NCBI GenBank assembly: GCA_020849105.1
Contig: JADLGW010000012.1
Coordinates: 124,001 to 188,000 of the forward strand
Origin: Phycisphaerales bacterium
Lineage (GTDB): Bacteria; Planctomycetota; Phycisphaerae; Phycisphaerales; UBA1924
DNA: 64,000 nt
Direction: 5' to 3'
A program made the translations under genes and the position numbers. The notes below the pieces were generated by a model, which had not been told where the DNA came from, made no database searches, and saw nothing but the letters and a program-made list of their open reading frames with translations. Below are positions 8,450 through 16,152 of this stretch, piece after piece (positions within the stretch are counted from its first letter, which is position 1; each line of letters opens with the position of its first letter).

Positions 8450-10276
8450 ATGTGCGGGATCGTCGCGTACGTCGGCTCGAAGCAGGCCCGCCCGCTGCTC
8501 ATCGAGGGCCTCAAGCGGATGGAGTACCGGGGGTACGACTCCGCCGGTCTGGCGGTGCTCAACGGGAAACTGGAGGTCTGCCGCGCCGTCGGGCGCGTCG
8601 CCATGCTCGAGGAGAAACTCGAGGACGCCCCCGGCTTCGAGGGCACGCTGGGGCTCGCCCACACCCGCTGGGCGACGCACGGCGGCGTGACCGAGGCCAA
8701 CGCCCACCCGCACCGCGACGACAAGGTCGGCATCGCCCTGGTCCACAACGGGATTATCGAGAACTACGCTGTCCTGAAGACCTACCTGAAGGAGAAGGGG
8801 CACCAGTTCCACAGCGAGACCGACACCGAGGTGCTCGCGATGCTCATCGGGGAGTTGTACGAGGGCGACCTGGAGCACGCGGTGCAGGCGGCCCTGCGCG
8901 AGGTGACGGGGGCGTACGCCATCGCCGTCATCTGCGAGCGCGAGCCGGACACGCTGGTGTGCGCCCGCAAGGGCTCGCCGCTCATGGTCGGGATCGGCGC
9001 GGGTGAGTACGTCGTCGCGTCGGACCCCTCGGCCATCGTCTCGCACACCACGCAGGCGTTCCCGCTCGATGACTACAACGTCGTGAAGATCACGCGCACG
9101 GGCTTCCGCTCCAGCACGGTCGAGAACGTCAGCGTCACGCCCAAGATCATGCAACTGGAGATGGACCTGGAGCAGATCGACCTGGGCCGCTTCCAGCACT
9201 TCATGCAGAAGGAGATCTTCGAGCAGCCCGCGGCCCTGCGCAACACGCTGCGGGGCAGGCTCCAGCGGACTGAGGGCAAGGTCGTGCTCGGCGGGCTCTC
9301 GGCCTACGCCAAGGAACTGGTCCGGGCCCGCCGCATCGTGCTCGCCGGGCAGGGGACGGCCCTGCACGCGGCCATGATCGGCGAGTACATGCTGGAGGAT
9401 CTGGCCAAGGTGCCCGCGGTCGCCGAGTACGCCAGCGAGTTCCGGTACCGCAACCCGATCATCGAGGACGGCACGGTCGTCATCGCGGTGAGCCAGTCGG
9501 GCGAGACCGCCGACACCCTCGCCGCGCTCAACGAGGCCAAGGACCGCGGGGCCCTGGCCCTGGGCGTCATCAACGTCGTCGGGAGCACCATCGCCCGCGA
9601 GACCGACGCGGGCGTGTACCTGCGCGTGGGCCCGGAGGTCGGCGTCGCCAGCACGAAAGCGTTCACGGGGCAGGTCGCGGTGCTGGCGCTCATCACGCTG
9701 TTCATGGCCCGCCGCCGCTTCATGTCCACCGAGGCGTCCACGCGCCTCATCGACGAGATGCTCGCCGTCCCCGACAAGATCGAGCGCATCTGCGAGCAGG
9801 ACACGCATATCCGCGACGTCACGGCGAAATACTGCGACCGCGAGAACTGGCTGTTCCTGGGGCGCGGGTACAACTACCCGACCGCCCTGGAGGGGGCCCT
9901 GAAACTCAAGGAGATCAGTTACATCCACGCCGAGGGCATGCCCGCGGCCGAGATGAAGCACGGGCCGATCGCCCTCATCAACGAGGGGATGCCCGCGGTC
10001 TTCATCGCCAACAAGGGGCGGCAGTACGAGAAGGTGATGAGCAACATCGCCGAGGTGCGGGCCCGCGGCGGGCACGTGATCGCCGTCGCCACCGAGGGCG
10101 ACACGGAGATCAAGAAACAGGTCGAGGACGTGATCTACGTGCCCGACGTGGCCGAGCAGTTGTCGCCCATGCTGACCGTCGTCCCGCTGCAACTCATGGC
10201 GTACCACGCCGCCGTCATCCGCGGGCACGACGTGGACAAGCCGCGGAACCTGGCGAAGTCCGTCACGGTCGAGTAA
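8450..10276 (+). CDS. glmS: Glutamine--fructose-6-phosphate aminotransferase (isomerizing) GlmS
   Basis: Makes glucosamine-6-phosphate from fructose-6-phosphate and glutamine, feeding cell-envelope amino sugars. The start is the ATG at 8450 because processed GlmS needs the N-terminal nucleophile: MCGIVAYVG places Cys at position 2. The frame continues upstream to 8345 but that would bury the cysteine. The N-terminal Ntn glutaminase domain contains HTRWATHGGVTEANAHPH; two SIS domains follow, with SQSGETADT and the terminal KPRNLAKSVTVE. 608 aa matches the E. coli enzyme almost exactly. A 191-base leader precedes it, in which I see no ribozyme core. Confidence 0.97.
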   Translation: MCGIVAYVGSKQARPLLIEGLKRMEYRGYDSAGLAVLNGKLEVCRAVGRVAMLEEKLEDAPGFEGTLGLAHTRWATHGGVTEANAHPHRDDKVGIALVHNGIIENYAVLKTYLKEKGHQFHSETDTEVLAMLIGELYEGDLEHAVQAALREVTGAYAIAVICEREPDTLVCARKGSPLMVGIGAGEYVVASDPSAIVSHTTQAFPLDDYNVVKITRTGFRSSTVENVSVTPKIMQLEMDLEQIDLGRFQHFMQKEIFEQPAALRNTLRGRLQRTEGKVVLGGLSAYAKELVRARRIVLAGQGTALHAAMIGEYMLEDLAKVPAVAEYASEFRYRNPIIEDGTVVIAVSQSGETADTLAALNEAKDRGALALGVINVVGSTIARETDAGVYLRVGPEVGVASTKAFTGQVAVLALITLFMARRRFMSTEASTRLIDEMLAVPDKIERICEQDTHIRDVTAKYCDRENWLFLGRGYNYPTALEGALKLKEISYIHAEGMPAAEMKHGPIALINEGMPAVFIANKGRQYEKVMSNIAEVRARGGHVIAVATEGDTEIKKQVEDVIYVPDVAEQLSPMLTVVPLQLMAYHAAVIRGHDVDKPRNLAKSVTVE

Positions 10277-10373
10277 AGGCCGCAGGCCGAGCCGGAACCT
10301 GGCCACGGCTTGCGGGTACACTTCCGACGCGGTGGGCCCTTCTTTGCCCGCCAATGACTTGGAAGGAAGGAAA

Positions 10374-11462
10374 ATGTCGAGCAAGAAGTCCCCGCTCGGG
10401 GCGATCACGGCGTGCCTCGTCACCATCGCCTTCGGGCACGATGCGCGGGCGCAGTTCTCCTTCCAGAAACTGGTGTTCGGCCCTGCACAACCCACCATTC
10501 CCCTGGGGATGTCTGGCGACGGGTCAACTGTGGTGGGGGGCGTCACGAACCCGCCGGGCTATGGGGATGCGTGGCGCTGGACGGCGGCGGGCGGATTGCA
10601 GGCGTTCGGACTGCTGAACCACGCAGCCCTCGGCGCATCGTTCGATGGATCTGTAGTTGTCGGCGCCGTCCCGCTGGGTGGCACATTCCTGCGGACCGCG
10701 TCCGGCATCTCTTACATCGCCAACCTCCGTTTCCCCCAGGGCATCTCCGCGGACGGCGGCACGGTTTTTGGGCAGACGGGAGATGGGCAGCACGCCGTGG
10801 CCTCCTTGTGGACTGGGGCAGGCGGGGTTCGCCACCTGGGACTCTTGCCGGGCGCGGTCAGCACGAAGGCAAACGCGATCTCCGGGAACGAAGTGGTCGT
10901 GGGGACGGCGGACTACCCTCAGCCCGGCGGGCACCGCGCATTCTCGTGGTCGGAAACGAGCGGCATGACGGCGCTCGACCTGTTGCCGGGATACAACGCA
11001 TCCCGCGCGACTGCCGTTTCGGAGGACGGGTCGGTTGTTGCGGGTTCAAGTATCACCCTCGGCGCATCCAGCATCGCGTGCCGCTGGGTGGACGGCGTGC
11101 CCCATAGCCTGGGAATGCTCCCGGGTGCGCTCTGGAGTTACGCTACTTCAATGGCGTCCGACGGCTCCGTGATCGTGGGCGATTCGGGCGATGGGCAGTT
11201 CATTTGGAGCGAGTCGAGCGGGATGGTCAAGGTGAAGGACCTCCTCCTGTCACTCGGGCTGGACGTCCAGGGCGTCGCTTTCCGAGGACGGGCATTGATC
11301 TCAGCAGACGGCCTGACGCTCTCCGGCGAAGGTGGGTACGGCTCCATCACCATCGGCTGGATCGCAACGATACCAAGCCCCGGCGCCGCGGTGATTTGGG
11401 CAATCGCGATTGCGACCTTCACGCCGCATCGCCGCGCTTCAGGTCGCCGATCAGTTTCTTGA
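10374..11462 (+). CDS. Secreted HAF-repeat beta-propeller-like protein with degenerate C-terminal sorting tail
   Basis: A 362-aa exported protein starting at the ATG preceded by GGAAGGAAGGAA. A signal peptide ending at about DARAQ is followed by repeats of the form GDGSTVVGG, DGSVVVGA, NEVVVGT, DGSVVAGS and DGSVIVGDS, the hallmark of HAF repeats that build extracellular propeller domains. The tail IPSPGAAVIWAIAIATFTPHRR resembles a PEP-CTERM-like signal (Pro motif, hydrophobic stretch, Arg cluster), but the hydrophobic part is short and broken. The last 14 codons run antisense into a decayed gene fragment, so the tail may have been altered by a rearrangement. Function unknown; probably surface-associated. 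Confidence 0.8.
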   Translation: MSSKKSPLGAITACLVTIAFGHDARAQFSFQKLVFGPAQPTIPLGMSGDGSTVVGGVTNPPGYGDAWRWTAAGGLQAFGLLNHAALGASFDGSVVVGAVPLGGTFLRTASGISYIANLRFPQGISADGGTVFGQTGDGQHAVASLWTGAGGVRHLGLLPGAVSTKANAISGNEVVVGTADYPQPGGHRAFSWSETSGMTALDLLPGYNASRATAVSEDGSVVAGSSITLGASSIACRWVDGVPHSLGMLPGALWSYATSMASDGSVIVGDSGDGQFIWSESSGMVKVKDLLLSLGLDVQGVAFRGRALISADGLTLSGEGGYGSITIGWIATIPSPGAAVIWAIAIATFTPHRRASGRRSVS

Positions 11463-11537
11463 TCGCGTCGCGCCGCGTCCGCACGTCCTTGAAGTTGCTG
11501 CATCATGATCGAGGAGGCGAGCATGTCCGCCTCCTCG
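11419..11537 (-). pseudogene. Unidentified C-terminal gene fragment, frameshifted
   Basis: Read on the - strand, one frame gives EEADMLASSIMMQQ and another, beginning near 11497, gives SNFKDVRTRRDAIKKLIGDL followed a few codons later by a TGA at 11419-11421. Together they look like the end of one helical protein broken by a single-base shift. I do not recognise the family. The fragment overlaps the end of the HAF-repeat gene on the other strand and abuts the MFS copy. Confidence 0.45.
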
Positions 11538-11616
11538 GCGCTGGGCAAGGGTGATGGATCCCGGAATGACACCGCCGAACCCGATTCCGGCGAGCAGCAT
11601 GGCGACGAACCCGCCC
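11538..11616 (-). pseudogene. 79-bp duplicate of an internal MFS-transporter segment
   Basis: The 79 bases match 12609-12687 within the intact MFS gene with five substitutions. On the - strand it encodes GGFVAMLLAGIGFGGVIPGS, the same membrane segment as in the intact protein. No start, no remaining MFS sequence and no continuation on either side, so it is a stranded copy. Confidence 0.8.
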
Positions 11617-11624
11617 ACGCCCCC

Positions 11625-11811
11625 GCCGCCGCAGACCGGCCCGGGCCCCGCCGACTCGTACACCTGCCTCTCCGTGAGTTCACGCGGCGCCCTGACGCCC
11701 TGCAAGCCGGCTTCACGAGCGCGGACGCGGGCAAGACGGCGTACTACGCCCTCCGCTGGGTGAGCACGCGCTGGGAGAAGGGCCTGTGGTCCGAGCCGTG
11801 CGCGGCGACGG
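11625..11811 (+). pseudogene. Fn3-like C-terminal gene fragment, frameshifted
   Basis: One + frame reads TGPGPADSYTCLSVSSRGAL; a second picks up as FTSADAGKTAYYALRWVSTR and ends WSEPCAAT. This order is the end of a common planctomycete protein type whose last domain resembles fibronectin III (ADAGKTAxYxxRWVxTRGExGPWSE). The split across two frames and the loss of the rest show it is a remnant. It ends exactly where the transposase remnant begins. Confidence 0.6.
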
Positions 11812-12108
11812 GTATCCCTCCTGCCACGCGAACGCGGCGAGTGTGGGGAACGTATCACGCACCCACTTCGAGGATCTTGCCTTGACGGTGCGCATGAGGT
11901 CCGACACCGACTCATCAGGCCGCCAGCGGAGGTAATTATGGACGTGGTCTTCGACGCCGCCGATGTCGTAGAGCACGCTCTTCTCGGCCCGGACAATGCC
12001 GCCCATGTATGGGTACAAGCGCTCGGCGAGGTCGGCGGTGATCCACGGCTCGCGGTGTTTGGTTGAAAAGACGATGTGGAGCAGAATCTGGGAGTAGGTG
12101 CCGGGTAT
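11812..12108 (-). pseudogene. Truncated RAYT/IS200-type (Y1, HUH) transposase
   Basis: The - strand frame reads GTYSQILLHIVFSTKHREPW, then VEDHVHNYLRW and SVSDLMRTVKARSSKWV, ending FAWQEGY. This is the N-terminal half of a REP-associated tyrosine transposase: the HUH metal pair survives as HVH in DHVHNYLR, with Asn where these proteins usually have a hydrophobic residue. The codon where the start should be (12106-12108) is ATA, and everything after WQEGY, including the catalytic tyrosine region, is missing. It is therefore inactive. Confidence 0.8.
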
Positions 12109-12145
12109 GTCGGGCCTTTCTTTAAATAGAGCGAACGCTGTCCTC

Positions 12146-12260
12146 CGCCCCTCCGGGGCGGGAAGAGAATAAGAGGATCACGCTTCCACGGGTTCCGCGC
12201 GGCGGGCTGCGCCGCGCCGCCGCTCCACCCGTGGCTACAGCCCGCGGCCCCTTCGGGGCC
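12146..12260. repeat. REP-like cluster of GC-rich hairpins beside the transposase remnant
   Basis: Three palindromes in a row: CGCCCC-TCC-GGGGCG at 12146-12160; CCACGGGT at 12186-12193 pairing with ACCCGTGG at 12227-12234 around a GC-rich centre; and GGCCCC-TTC-GGGGCC at 12246-12260. RAYT transposases are known to associate with such elements. The whole stretch from 12109 to 12401 holds no gene that I can support. Confidence 0.6.
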
Positions 12261-12401
12261 AGGAGAGGTGCGGAGAGGGCGGCACGCCCTTTCTGCATCA
12301 GCGGACAGACCACCTATAGAGGATCGGGGCAGTGTCCTCCGCGTGCCGATTGACGGCTCGGGTAACGGGTGGGCGTTTCACCGTGCGAGCCGCCGAATCC
12401 A

Positions 12402-13694
12402 CTAGTGAGCCAGCGTGCGGATCAGCCCGCCCGGCAGCGCAAGGGCCAGGACGCCCGAGGCGAGCAGCAGCCCGGCGATGATCAGGTACGCGCCGCCCAG
12501 GCCGGCGATTCGGTCCAGGCGCTCGGCCATCGGCGCACCGACTGCTGCCACGCACCACGCCCCGCCCATCATCAGGCCGCTTGCGAGCCCCGTTCGGTGC
12601 GGGAGCAGGCGCTGGGCGAGGGCGATGGATACGGGAATGACACCGCCGAACCCGATCCCGGCGAGCAGCATGGCGACGAACCCGCCCGCGATCCCGACCC
12701 AGGCGGCGGCTCCCGGCTGGTTTGCACCCACAAGGAACGGGAACGCGGCGACTGCCAGGGCCCCGAGGGTGGGCACCACGACCAGCGCCCTCTTCTCCGT
12801 GCCGCGGGCCAGGAGGAAACCCGCCCCGACTCCGGCGATCCCCATGCCCACCTGGATCGCGGCCTGGGTCGGGCCATTGAGGCGGGCGGCCCGCTCGCTG
12901 AGTTCCTTGGTCATCTCCACGGCGCTCGCGCCCGCAAGCGTCCGCCGCTCCGCCCAGGTGATGATGAGCCAGACGAGCGCTGTGCTGACGGTGAACCGCA
13001 GCACGTTGGCGAGGTAGAGCAGCCCGATCGCCGCCCATCTGGAACTCCGCTCGGCCGCGGAGAGCGCCAGGTGTGACTCCCGGGCGCCGCGCGCGGTGTG
13101 ACCGACCGAGTGCACCGCCCAGCCCAGAGCGAGCACGGAGGCCATGCCGGGAACGAGCAGATAGATGAGCGCCGGCATCCCGTAGCGGTCCGCGTAGACC
13201 GGGCTGAGGAGGCTGCCCGTGATGCCGCCGATCATGCCGCCCATGAAGAACACGGCGACCCCCAGTGAGCGCCGGCCGGATGAGAGTGTCCCGATCGCCG
13301 CCGCCGCGACCGGGTGGAATGCGCCGACGCCCGCCGCACCGATGACCTGGATGACCAGCAGTTGCGGGAAGGTCGTGGCGTAGCCGAGCAGGCTGTAGGG
13401 AACGACGGCGGCCAGCAGCCCGGCGGTGCCGAGCCAGCGGGTGTCGAGGCGATCGCTGGCCCAGGCGACGAAGGGCTGGATGAGCCCGCTCGCCACCGAG
13501 CCCAGGGCGAGCGTCGCGGCGACCTGGCCGGGAGTCAGGTGCAGGCGCTGCGACATCACGGGCATCAGCGGGATCAGGATGTACGAAAAGAAGTCCACGA
13601 CGCCGTGGATGGCGACGGTGGTCCAAGTGCGGGCTCGGATGCGGCCCAGGGCGGGGATTGCGGGCGGCGAGTCCAGAAGCCCGGCGGAGGACAT
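12402..13694 (-). CDS. MFS transporter, fosmidomycin-resistance (Fsr)-like
   Basis: A 430-aa major facilitator with about twelve predicted membrane segments. The N-terminal VVDFFSYILIPLMPVM and the early loop GSVASGLIQPFVAWASDRLDTRW (an Fsr-type motif A region), plus FHPVAAAAIG, resemble Fsr-type efflux proteins. ATG start 44 bases from the divergent truA. An 80-bp piece of this gene is repeated about 1 kb downstream among gene remnants. The exported substrate is not predictable. Confidence 0.85.
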   Translation of the reverse strand: MSSAGLLDSPPAIPALGRIRARTWTTVAIHGVVDFFSYILIPLMPVMSQRLHLTPGQVAATLALGSVASGLIQPFVAWASDRLDTRWLGTAGLLAAVVPYSLLGYATTFPQLLVIQVIGAAGVGAFHPVAAAAIGTLSSGRRSLGVAVFFMGGMIGGITGSLLSPVYADRYGMPALIYLLVPGMASVLALGWAVHSVGHTARGARESHLALSAAERSSRWAAIGLLYLANVLRFTVSTALVWLIITWAERRTLAGASAVEMTKELSERAARLNGPTQAAIQVGMGIAGVGAGFLLARGTEKRALVVVPTLGALAVAAFPFLVGANQPGAAAWVGIAGGFVAMLLAGIGFGGVIPVSIALAQRLLPHRTGLASGLMMGGAWCVAAVGAPMAERLDRIAGLGGAYLIIAGLLLASGVLALALPGGLIRTLAH

Positions 13695-13738
13695 GGTGGG
13701 GAGGGTAGGGGGGCGTCGGGCGGCGTTACGATGCGCCC

Positions 13739-14731
13739 GTGCCGCGGTACAGACTGACCATCGCGTACGACGGGACGGACTTCTGCGGGTGGCAGAAGCA
13801 GGAGCCGATGCCGGAGGCCACCGTCTCCCCGGAGAAGGTGCTGGAGTCGGGCAGCGGCGGCGGGCGATCGAAGTTGCGGACGGTGCAGGAGGTGGTCGAG
13901 CGCGCAGTGCGGGAGGTGGTGCGTGAGCCGGTCGTGCTGGTGGGCGCGAGCCGCACCGACTCGGGAGTCCACGCGCGGGGGCAGGTCGCGGCGTTCACGG
14001 TCCGGGAGGAGCCCGAAGCGCAAGCAAGGGACGAAGGCCGGGGCGCACACGAGGGTGATGAGCCGCCGCGAAGCGGCGAGCCACGCCGATCCCGAACCGG
14101 TTGGCCCCTGGAGCGCGGTGGGGAGCGGCTGGTGCTCGCGATCAACTCGCGGTTGCCGGACGACGTGCTTGTCGTCGGCGCCGACGCGGTCGGGGAGGCG
14201 TTCGACCCGATCCGCGACTGCGTGAGCAAGGGGTACTCGTACACGCTCCTTGTGTCGCCCGTGCGGGGAGTGTTCGAGCGGGCGTATGTCCACCACCTGT
14301 GGACGCCGCTGGACGTGGGCGCCATGCGCCGCGCGGCGGAGCGGTTCGTGGGCGAGCAGGACTTCGCGGCCTTCGCGGCCGCTGGACATGGACGGCTGAC
14401 GACGGTACGGACGATCCACGAGTGCCGTGTGCAGCGGGTGGCACCGGCTTCCAGCCCGTGGACGGACGGCGCGGGTGCGCTCGATGCCTCGCAAACGTTC
14501 ATCCGCATCGAGGTCAGCGGCTCCGGGTTTCTCTACAACATGGTCCGCATCATCGCCGGCACGCTGGTCGAGGTCGGCCGCGGTCGCGTGACTCCTGACG
14601 ACGTGACCGCCGCGATCGCGAGCAAGGACCGCCGCCGTGCGGGTCCGACCCTGCCCGCCCGCGGCCTGTGCCTGGAATGGGTGCGGTATCCACCCGACCG
14701 GGTACTCGCGCCCATGCAACCGATAGCCTGA
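13739..14731 (+). CDS. truA: tRNA pseudouridine(38-40) synthase TruA
   Basis: Isomerises uridines 38-40 in the anticodon stem of many tRNAs. GTG start with YRLTIAYDGTDFCGWQKQ. The catalytic Asp is in GASRTDSGVHARGQ, and SGSGFLYNMVRIIAGTLVEV is the C-terminal signature. At 330 aa it is longer than the usual 245-270. There are two extra segments: a Gly/Ser-rich loop at about residues 25-43, and a charged stretch (about 95-125: EAQARDEGRGAHEGDEPPRS). The latter is encoded by a GC-rich palindromic sequence resembling an inserted repeat, and another palindrome lies inside the gene at 14438-14460. Confidence 0.95.
   Translation: MPRYRLTIAYDGTDFCGWQKQEPMPEATVSPEKVLESGSGGGRSKLRTVQEVVERAVREVVREPVVLVGASRTDSGVHARGQVAAFTVREEPEAQARDEGRGAHEGDEPPRSGEPRRSRTGWPLERGGERLVLAINSRLPDDVLVVGADAVGEAFDPIRDCVSKGYSYTLLVSPVRGVFERAYVHHLWTPLDVGAMRRAAERFVGEQDFAAFAAAGHGRLTTVRTIHECRVQRVAPASSPWTDGAGALDASQTFIRIEVSGSGFLYNMVRIIAGTLVEVGRGRVTPDDVTAAIASKDRRRAGPTLPARGLCLEWVRYPPDRVLAPMQPIA
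14438..14460. repeat. Short palindrome inside truA
   Basis: Arms CACCGGCT and AGCCCGTG around TCC, one mismatch from perfect pairing. Same family as the intergenic copies at 22091, 31393 and 35683. Here it is translated, in frame, within truA. Confidence 0.6.
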
Positions 14732-14737
14732 GGAAAC

Positions 14738-16027
14738 ATGCGCATCCTGCACATCTCAACCCGCCTGATCCTCGGCGGCTCGCAGGAGAACACCGTGCTC
14801 TCGTGCGAGGGGCAGGCACGCCTCGGGCACAGCGTGCACCTGGCGTACGGGCCGATCTACGGGCCGGAGGGCAGCCTGCTGGAGCGTGTGCGGGGATTCC
14901 GCGAGGGATCGGGGATCACGACTCACGAAGTGCCGCACCTGGTGCGCGAGGTGCGCCCGTTCGCCGACCGCAGGGCGCTCGGAGAACTGAGGCGCCTCAT
15001 CGAAGGACTGCGCCCCGACATCGTGCACACCCACTCATCCAAGGCCGGCGTGCTGGGACGCTGGGCCGCGTGGGCCGTGTTCCGCCGCGAGCCGGCGAGA
15101 CGGATGGGCATCGTCCACACGATCCACGGCCCGCCGTTCATGCCGCTGGACGGTCCGCCGCCGCACCGGGCCGGGTTCCGCACCATGAACGCCGCGTACC
15201 AGTGGGCCGAGCGCTCCGCGGCGAGACATTGCCACATCATCGTTTCGGTCGCCGGTGCCATGACAACGCAGTTCCTCGCCCGCGGTATCGGGAGGCCGGA
15301 GCAGTACATCACGGTCTACTCGGGGATGGAGGTCGAAAGGTACTTGACCCCCGCGTCCGGCGAGTCGCGCGATGAGGTTCGCCGCGCCCTGGGGCTGTCG
15401 CCCGAAGACTTGGTGATCGGAACAGTCGCCAGGCTCGCTCGGCACAAGGGGCACGACGATTTGCTGGACGCCCTTGCGGGCGACCTGAAGCGGCACCCCA
15501 ACTGGAAACTGCTGTGGGTGGGTGACGGTTGGTGGCGTGAACGCCTGACCGCCCGAACGCGGGCCTTGGGATTGGTGACGGTAGGGCCGCGAGGGGACCA
15601 GGCACCCACACGCCAGGCGGCGGCCCAGATCATTCTGACCGGGCTCGTGCCGCCGGAGCGCGTGCCCGGCCTGATCCGAGCGATGGACATTCTCGCCCAC
15701 CCCAGTTACCGCGAGGGCCTGCCACGGACCGTGCCCCAGGCCCTGCTCTGCGGCGTCTGCCCGGTGGCCTACGACGTGGATGGAACGGGTGAGGTGATCC
15801 GGAATGGGGAGACCGGACGCCTTGTTGCGTCAGGGGACCGGACGGGGCTGGGTGCCGCGGTCCGTGAACTCGCGGTTGACGGTGCGGCTCGGGCTCGAAT
15901 GGCCGCCAACGGTCGTGAGGTGTGTCGGGAGCGATTCTCGGTTGAAGCGATGATCACCGGCCTGGAGAACGTCTACCAACTCGCCCGCGAGCGGGCCCTG
16001 TACCCTAACGCAACCCGTTCGGCTTGA
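14738..16027 (+). CDS. GT4-family glycosyltransferase
   Basis: A 429-aa GT-B fold retaining glycosyltransferase, probably adding sugars to a surface glycan or lipid. N-terminal MRILHISTRLILGGSQENTV is the typical acceptor-domain start; VHTHSSKAGVLGR and TVARLARHKGHDDLLDAL mark the two Rossmann halves. In the donor-site motif SYREGLPRTVPQALLCG a Gln stands where most GT4 enzymes have the second Glu of E-x7-E. It follows truA after six bases, on the same strand. Substrate unknown. Confidence 0.9.
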   Translation: MRILHISTRLILGGSQENTVLSCEGQARLGHSVHLAYGPIYGPEGSLLERVRGFREGSGITTHEVPHLVREVRPFADRRALGELRRLIEGLRPDIVHTHSSKAGVLGRWAAWAVFRREPARRMGIVHTIHGPPFMPLDGPPPHRAGFRTMNAAYQWAERSAARHCHIIVSVAGAMTTQFLARGIGRPEQYITVYSGMEVERYLTPASGESRDEVRRALGLSPEDLVIGTVARLARHKGHDDLLDALAGDLKRHPNWKLLWVGDGWWRERLTARTRALGLVTVGPRGDQAPTRQAAAQIILTGLVPPERVPGLIRAMDILAHPSYREGLPRTVPQALLCGVCPVAYDVDGTGEVIRNGETGRLVASGDRTGLGAAVRELAVDGAARARMAANGREVCRERFSVEAMITGLENVYQLARERALYPNATRSA

Positions 16028-16062
16028 CTCGTCGTTCTATCTTTCCTTAGGGTCCGGGAAGA

Positions 16063-16082
16063 AAGAGCCGGATTCGGCTCTT
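16063..16082. other. Perfect 8-bp hairpin between the GT4 gene and topA
   Basis: AAGAGCCG-GATT-CGGCTCTT, 36 bases after the glycosyltransferase stop. No T-run follows on the + strand, so it is not a classical terminator; a transcript end signal or topA leader structure are both possible. Confidence 0.4.
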
Positions 16083-16152
16083 GGGGGCTGGGGCGTCCAA
16101 CCGACTTCACCGGACCGCAACCGCCGGGTTTGCCGAGGGAGGCCTGCTCGCA

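Noticed and set aside
8240..10546. 768-codon - strand frame opposite glmS
   Set aside because: Antisense shadow of a conserved gene with no recognisable motif; the real start of GlmS is certain.
12122..12313. Short - strand frame at the REP cluster
   Set aside because: Consists of palindromic repeat sequence; no start with ribosome site.
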